Source: an uncultured Collinsella sp. (GTDB lineage: Bacteria > Actinomycetota > Coriobacteriia > Coriobacteriales > Coriobacteriaceae). Taken from it: a stretch of 7,221 nucleotides of DNA. Every line of letters begins with the position of its first letter. Within the stretch, counting starts at the first letter, position 1. The stretch is taken from NCBI GenBank assembly GCA_958369225.1, contig CATXID010000015.1, positions 1 to 7,221 on the forward strand, in the 5' to 3' direction. A model generated the notes under the pieces. The model was given only the letters and a program-made list of their open reading frames with translations. It ran no database searches and was not told where the DNA came from. Both the position numbers and the translations under genes were made by a program. This document shows, piece after piece, positions 5,703 to 7,221 of this stretch.

Positions 5703-6917
5703 ATGTTCGCGAAGGATCGCGAAGCAATGCGCCTGACGCCGGCAGAGGTCAGGCTGATTCTTATTGAGTCCCTGCAGTGGTGCGCCAACAACGCGGTCTA
5801 CTTTTTGGGGCTTATCGGTGCGGCCACGTATGATCTGGCCGGCACGGCCTTTTTGGTTGCTGCCATTACGCTCGTGCGCAATCTTATGACGTCGGCGGGC
5901 AATATGGTGTCGGGCTCGGTCATCGATCGCTTTGGACCGCGCCGGACGTCGTTTGTGACGTGCGTGATTACGGCGGTGCTATCGCTTGGCGTGGGGTTGG
6001 CGCCGTTGTCTGTCCCCGGGCTTGTGTTTGCCGCGTGCGTCTTGGGACTTGCGGGCGGCTTTATTAACACCTGCACGCATGCGTTTCCGGGATACCTGGA
6101 GTCGACCACCGAGGGTCGTACCCGCGTGAACGGTCTCATGGTGTTCTACAGCAATATCGCCTATACCGCTGGCCCGCTGCTCGGCGGTGCCATCGTGAGT
6201 TGCTTTGCCACGCAATCGGTCTATCTGCTCATGGCGGGCATGATGGGTGTGGCGGCCGTGCTCTCCTTGGGCTGTCACGAGCGTGTTGCTCCCGCAAAAG
6301 GGGAAAAGCCGAAGGGCGGTATTCTGGGCAGTATGGCCGAGGGTGCGCGACTTACGTTTCGCGACCACGACCTGCGTCTCATCTTTATCTCGGGCTTTTT
6401 GGGGTTCTTTGCGTTTGGCGCGTTCGATTCGCTGGAGTCGTTGTTCTACCGCGATGTGCTCAACGTGGATATCGTCTGGCTGGGCTGGCTGTCCTCGGTC
6501 GTGGGCCTCACTTCCTCGGTGGGTGCGTTCATCCTGACCAAGCTTTCTGCTCGCCATGTCAACCTGCGATTGCTGCTCGGCGCGCTCATGGCCGTGGGCA
6601 TTGGGTCCATGGTGTACGTGGGCACCGATATGTTGGGGGTCGCGATTGTCGGTCAGGCGATTAACGGTCTGGCCTGGGGGTTCCTGGAACCGCTGCAGAT
6701 GATCTTGATTCAGGAGCGCGCCGACATCAAATACCTGGGGCGCATTACCGGCTTTGTGCGTTTTGGCCTGATGAGCGCCGGCGTGGTGCCGCTGCTGGCG
6801 GCTCCGTTTTTGGCGGAGGCTTTGGGCGTCCAGACGGTACTGTTTGGGGCATCGACCATTATTGCGCTGGTAGGAACGCTGTTCTTTGTCACACAAGGGA
6901 GGCGTCAGGGTCGTTAG
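5703..6917 (+). CDS. Major facilitator superfamily (MFS) transporter
   Basis: This 404-residue protein has the length and hydrophobic pattern of a 12-helix MFS permease. MFS motif A between helices 2 and 3 is seen as GSVIDRFGPRR at residues 71-81, and a charged cytoplasmic loop with several Lys residues lies near residues 191-206, separating two six-helix halves. The start ATG 5703 has a strong GAAGGAG at 5691-5697. No substrate-specific motif was recognised; drug or metabolite efflux and sugar uptake are all possible. It sits where the EamA gene sits after the first cassette, directly behind a terminator, with no clear promoter in the 17-base gap. Its codons use T in the third position much more often than IIC-IID. 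No terminator is evident after it. Confidence 0.88.
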   Translation: MFAKDREAMRLTPAEVRLILIESLQWCANNAVYFLGLIGAATYDLAGTAFLVAAITLVRNLMTSAGNMVSGSVIDRFGPRRTSFVTCVITAVLSLGVGLAPLSVPGLVFAACVLGLAGGFINTCTHAFPGYLESTTEGRTRVNGLMVFYSNIAYTAGPLLGGAIVSCFATQSVYLLMAGMMGVAAVLSLGCHERVAPAKGEKPKGGILGSMAEGARLTFRDHDLRLIFISGFLGFFAFGAFDSLESLFYRDVLNVDIVWLGWLSSVVGLTSSVGAFILTKLSARHVNLRLLLGALMAVGIGSMVYVGTDMLGVAIVGQAINGLAWGFLEPLQMILIQERADIKYLGRITGFVRFGLMSAGVVPLLAAPFLAEALGVQTVLFGASTIIALVGTLFFVTQGRRQGR

Positions 6918-6935
6918 CTATACATCAAATTCTAA

Positions 6936-6947
6936 TTTAATACCACT
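6936..6947 (-). promoter_or_regulatory. Inverted copy of the AGTGGTATTAAA element
   Basis: TTTAATACCACT is the exact reverse complement of the 12-base element at 3843-3854 and 6994-7005. It lies 46 bases upstream of the direct copy at 6994, just after the MFS gene. It could be a second operator allowing looping or cooperative binding, or part of a minus-strand promoter, though no minus-strand gene is visible here. Confidence 0.5.
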
Positions 6948-6993
6948 CACCAGAGAATTTCGACCGTTTACCGAGGATGGGAACAGATTGAAA

Positions 6994-7039
6994 AGTGGTA
7001 TTAAAAACACGTTAGGTGTATGTCTATAATTGGTATCGA
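6994..7039 (+). promoter_or_regulatory. Promoter with TGGTAT operator-like repeats upstream of second SIS gene
   Basis: TATAAT lies at 7025-7030 with a weak TTAAAA at 7001-7006 and an 18-base spacer. AGTGGTATTAAA (6994-7005) and TTGGTATCGA (7030-7039) hold the same positions relative to the -10 as in the promoter at 3843-3888. The block CTATAATTGGTATC (7024-7037) is identical to 3873-3886. The sequence between the two elements is otherwise largely different, which points to conserved binding sites and shared regulation of the two units. The probable transcription start is near 7037. Confidence 0.75.
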
Positions 7040-7044
7040 AAAGA

Positions 7045-7066
7045 AACGCGATGTATAGATTCGCGT
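7045..7066 (+). other. Small hairpin in leader of second SIS gene
   Basis: ACGCGA (7046-7051) and TCGCGT (7061-7066) form a 6-bp stem around a nine-base loop in the roughly 50-base leader. The ribosome binding site AAAGGA at 7076-7081 is outside it, so a role in mRNA stability is more likely than blocking translation. Function is inference. Confidence 0.3.
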
Positions 7067-7087
7067 GTAGGACAGAAAGGAAAAGCC

Positions 7088-7221
7088 ATGAAGGAAACCG
7101 AGAAGATCGAGATCATGCACTTTAGCCAGGAGGGCTACGTCGAGGACGGCAAGAACGTCTACGAGGCCGGCAAGAAGATGACCGCGCTCGCCGACAAGGT
7201 CGCCGACGAGGGCTACGACGC
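7088..7221 (+). CDS. Probable SIS-domain (FrlB-like) protein, 5' end only
   Basis: The first 44 codons are in the window; the frame is open to the end. The start ATG 7088 has AAAGGA at 7076-7081, six bases before it, and a clear promoter upstream. The fragment is charged and probably helical: it begins MKETEKIEIM and ends with a segment containing Leu-Ala-Asp-Lys-Val-Ala-Asp-Glu-Gly-Tyr-Asp. N-terminal helices just before the first SIS beta strand look like this, and the gene has the same promoter type as the PTS unit. The SIS nucleotide-fold core is beyond the window, so the family call is a context-supported guess. If right, the window is framed by two SIS genes, pointing to a second related catabolic operon. 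Codons are mostly G/C-ending, as in the PTS genes. Confidence 0.5.
   Translation, partial: MKETEKIEIMHFSQEGYVEDGKNVYEAGKKMTALADKVADEGYD

Overview
The window reads as a chromosomal piece of a high-GC, host-associated Gram-positive bacterium, most likely Collinsella or a close relative in the Coriobacteriia. This rests on composition, AGGAGG-type ribosome binding sites and the density of mannose-family PTS genes; no ribosomal or other marker gene is present to prove it. All genes are on the + strand.

Layout. (1) 1-2819: the 3' end of a SIS-domain protein resembling fructoselysine-6-phosphate deglycase (FrlB), then a complete mannose-family PTS with IIA, IIB, IIC and IID as separate genes, closed by a strong intrinsic terminator. 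(2) 2908-3798: a DMT/EamA-family transporter starting 28 bases after that terminator. (3) 3799-4023: a regulatory region with a promoter, repeated TGGTAT operator-like elements and a structured leader of about 138 nt. (4) 4024-5611: a second IIC-IID pair without its own IIA or IIB, followed by another strong terminator. (5) 5703-6917: an MFS transporter, again starting just after the terminator. (6) 6918-7087: a second promoter region with the same operator-like layout, then the first 44 codons of another SIS-type gene running off the window.

The most striking feature is that the two IIC-IID cassettes align without a gap at an offset of 2792 bases. They are identical by eye over about 1,048 bases (1773-2820 = 4565-5612), covering the last 76 residues of IIC, all of IID and one base past its stop. 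The first 181 residues of IIC differ at 45 positions, 27 of them within residues 101-160. This looks like a duplication with ongoing gene conversion, keeping IID and the IIC C-terminus uniform while the probable substrate-facing part of IIC diverges. The shared tract has almost only G/C-ending codons, unlike the transporters around it.

Working model (inference): the PTS imports and phosphorylates a sugar conjugate such as an Amadori product, the SIS protein splits or isomerises the 6-phosphate, and the second IIC-IID widens the substrate range while borrowing IIA/IIB phosphate carriers from the first operon or elsewhere. The two secondary transporters may export a released product such as an amine or amino acid. 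A common regulator, plausibly GntR/HutC-like, would act through the shared promoter-operator modules.
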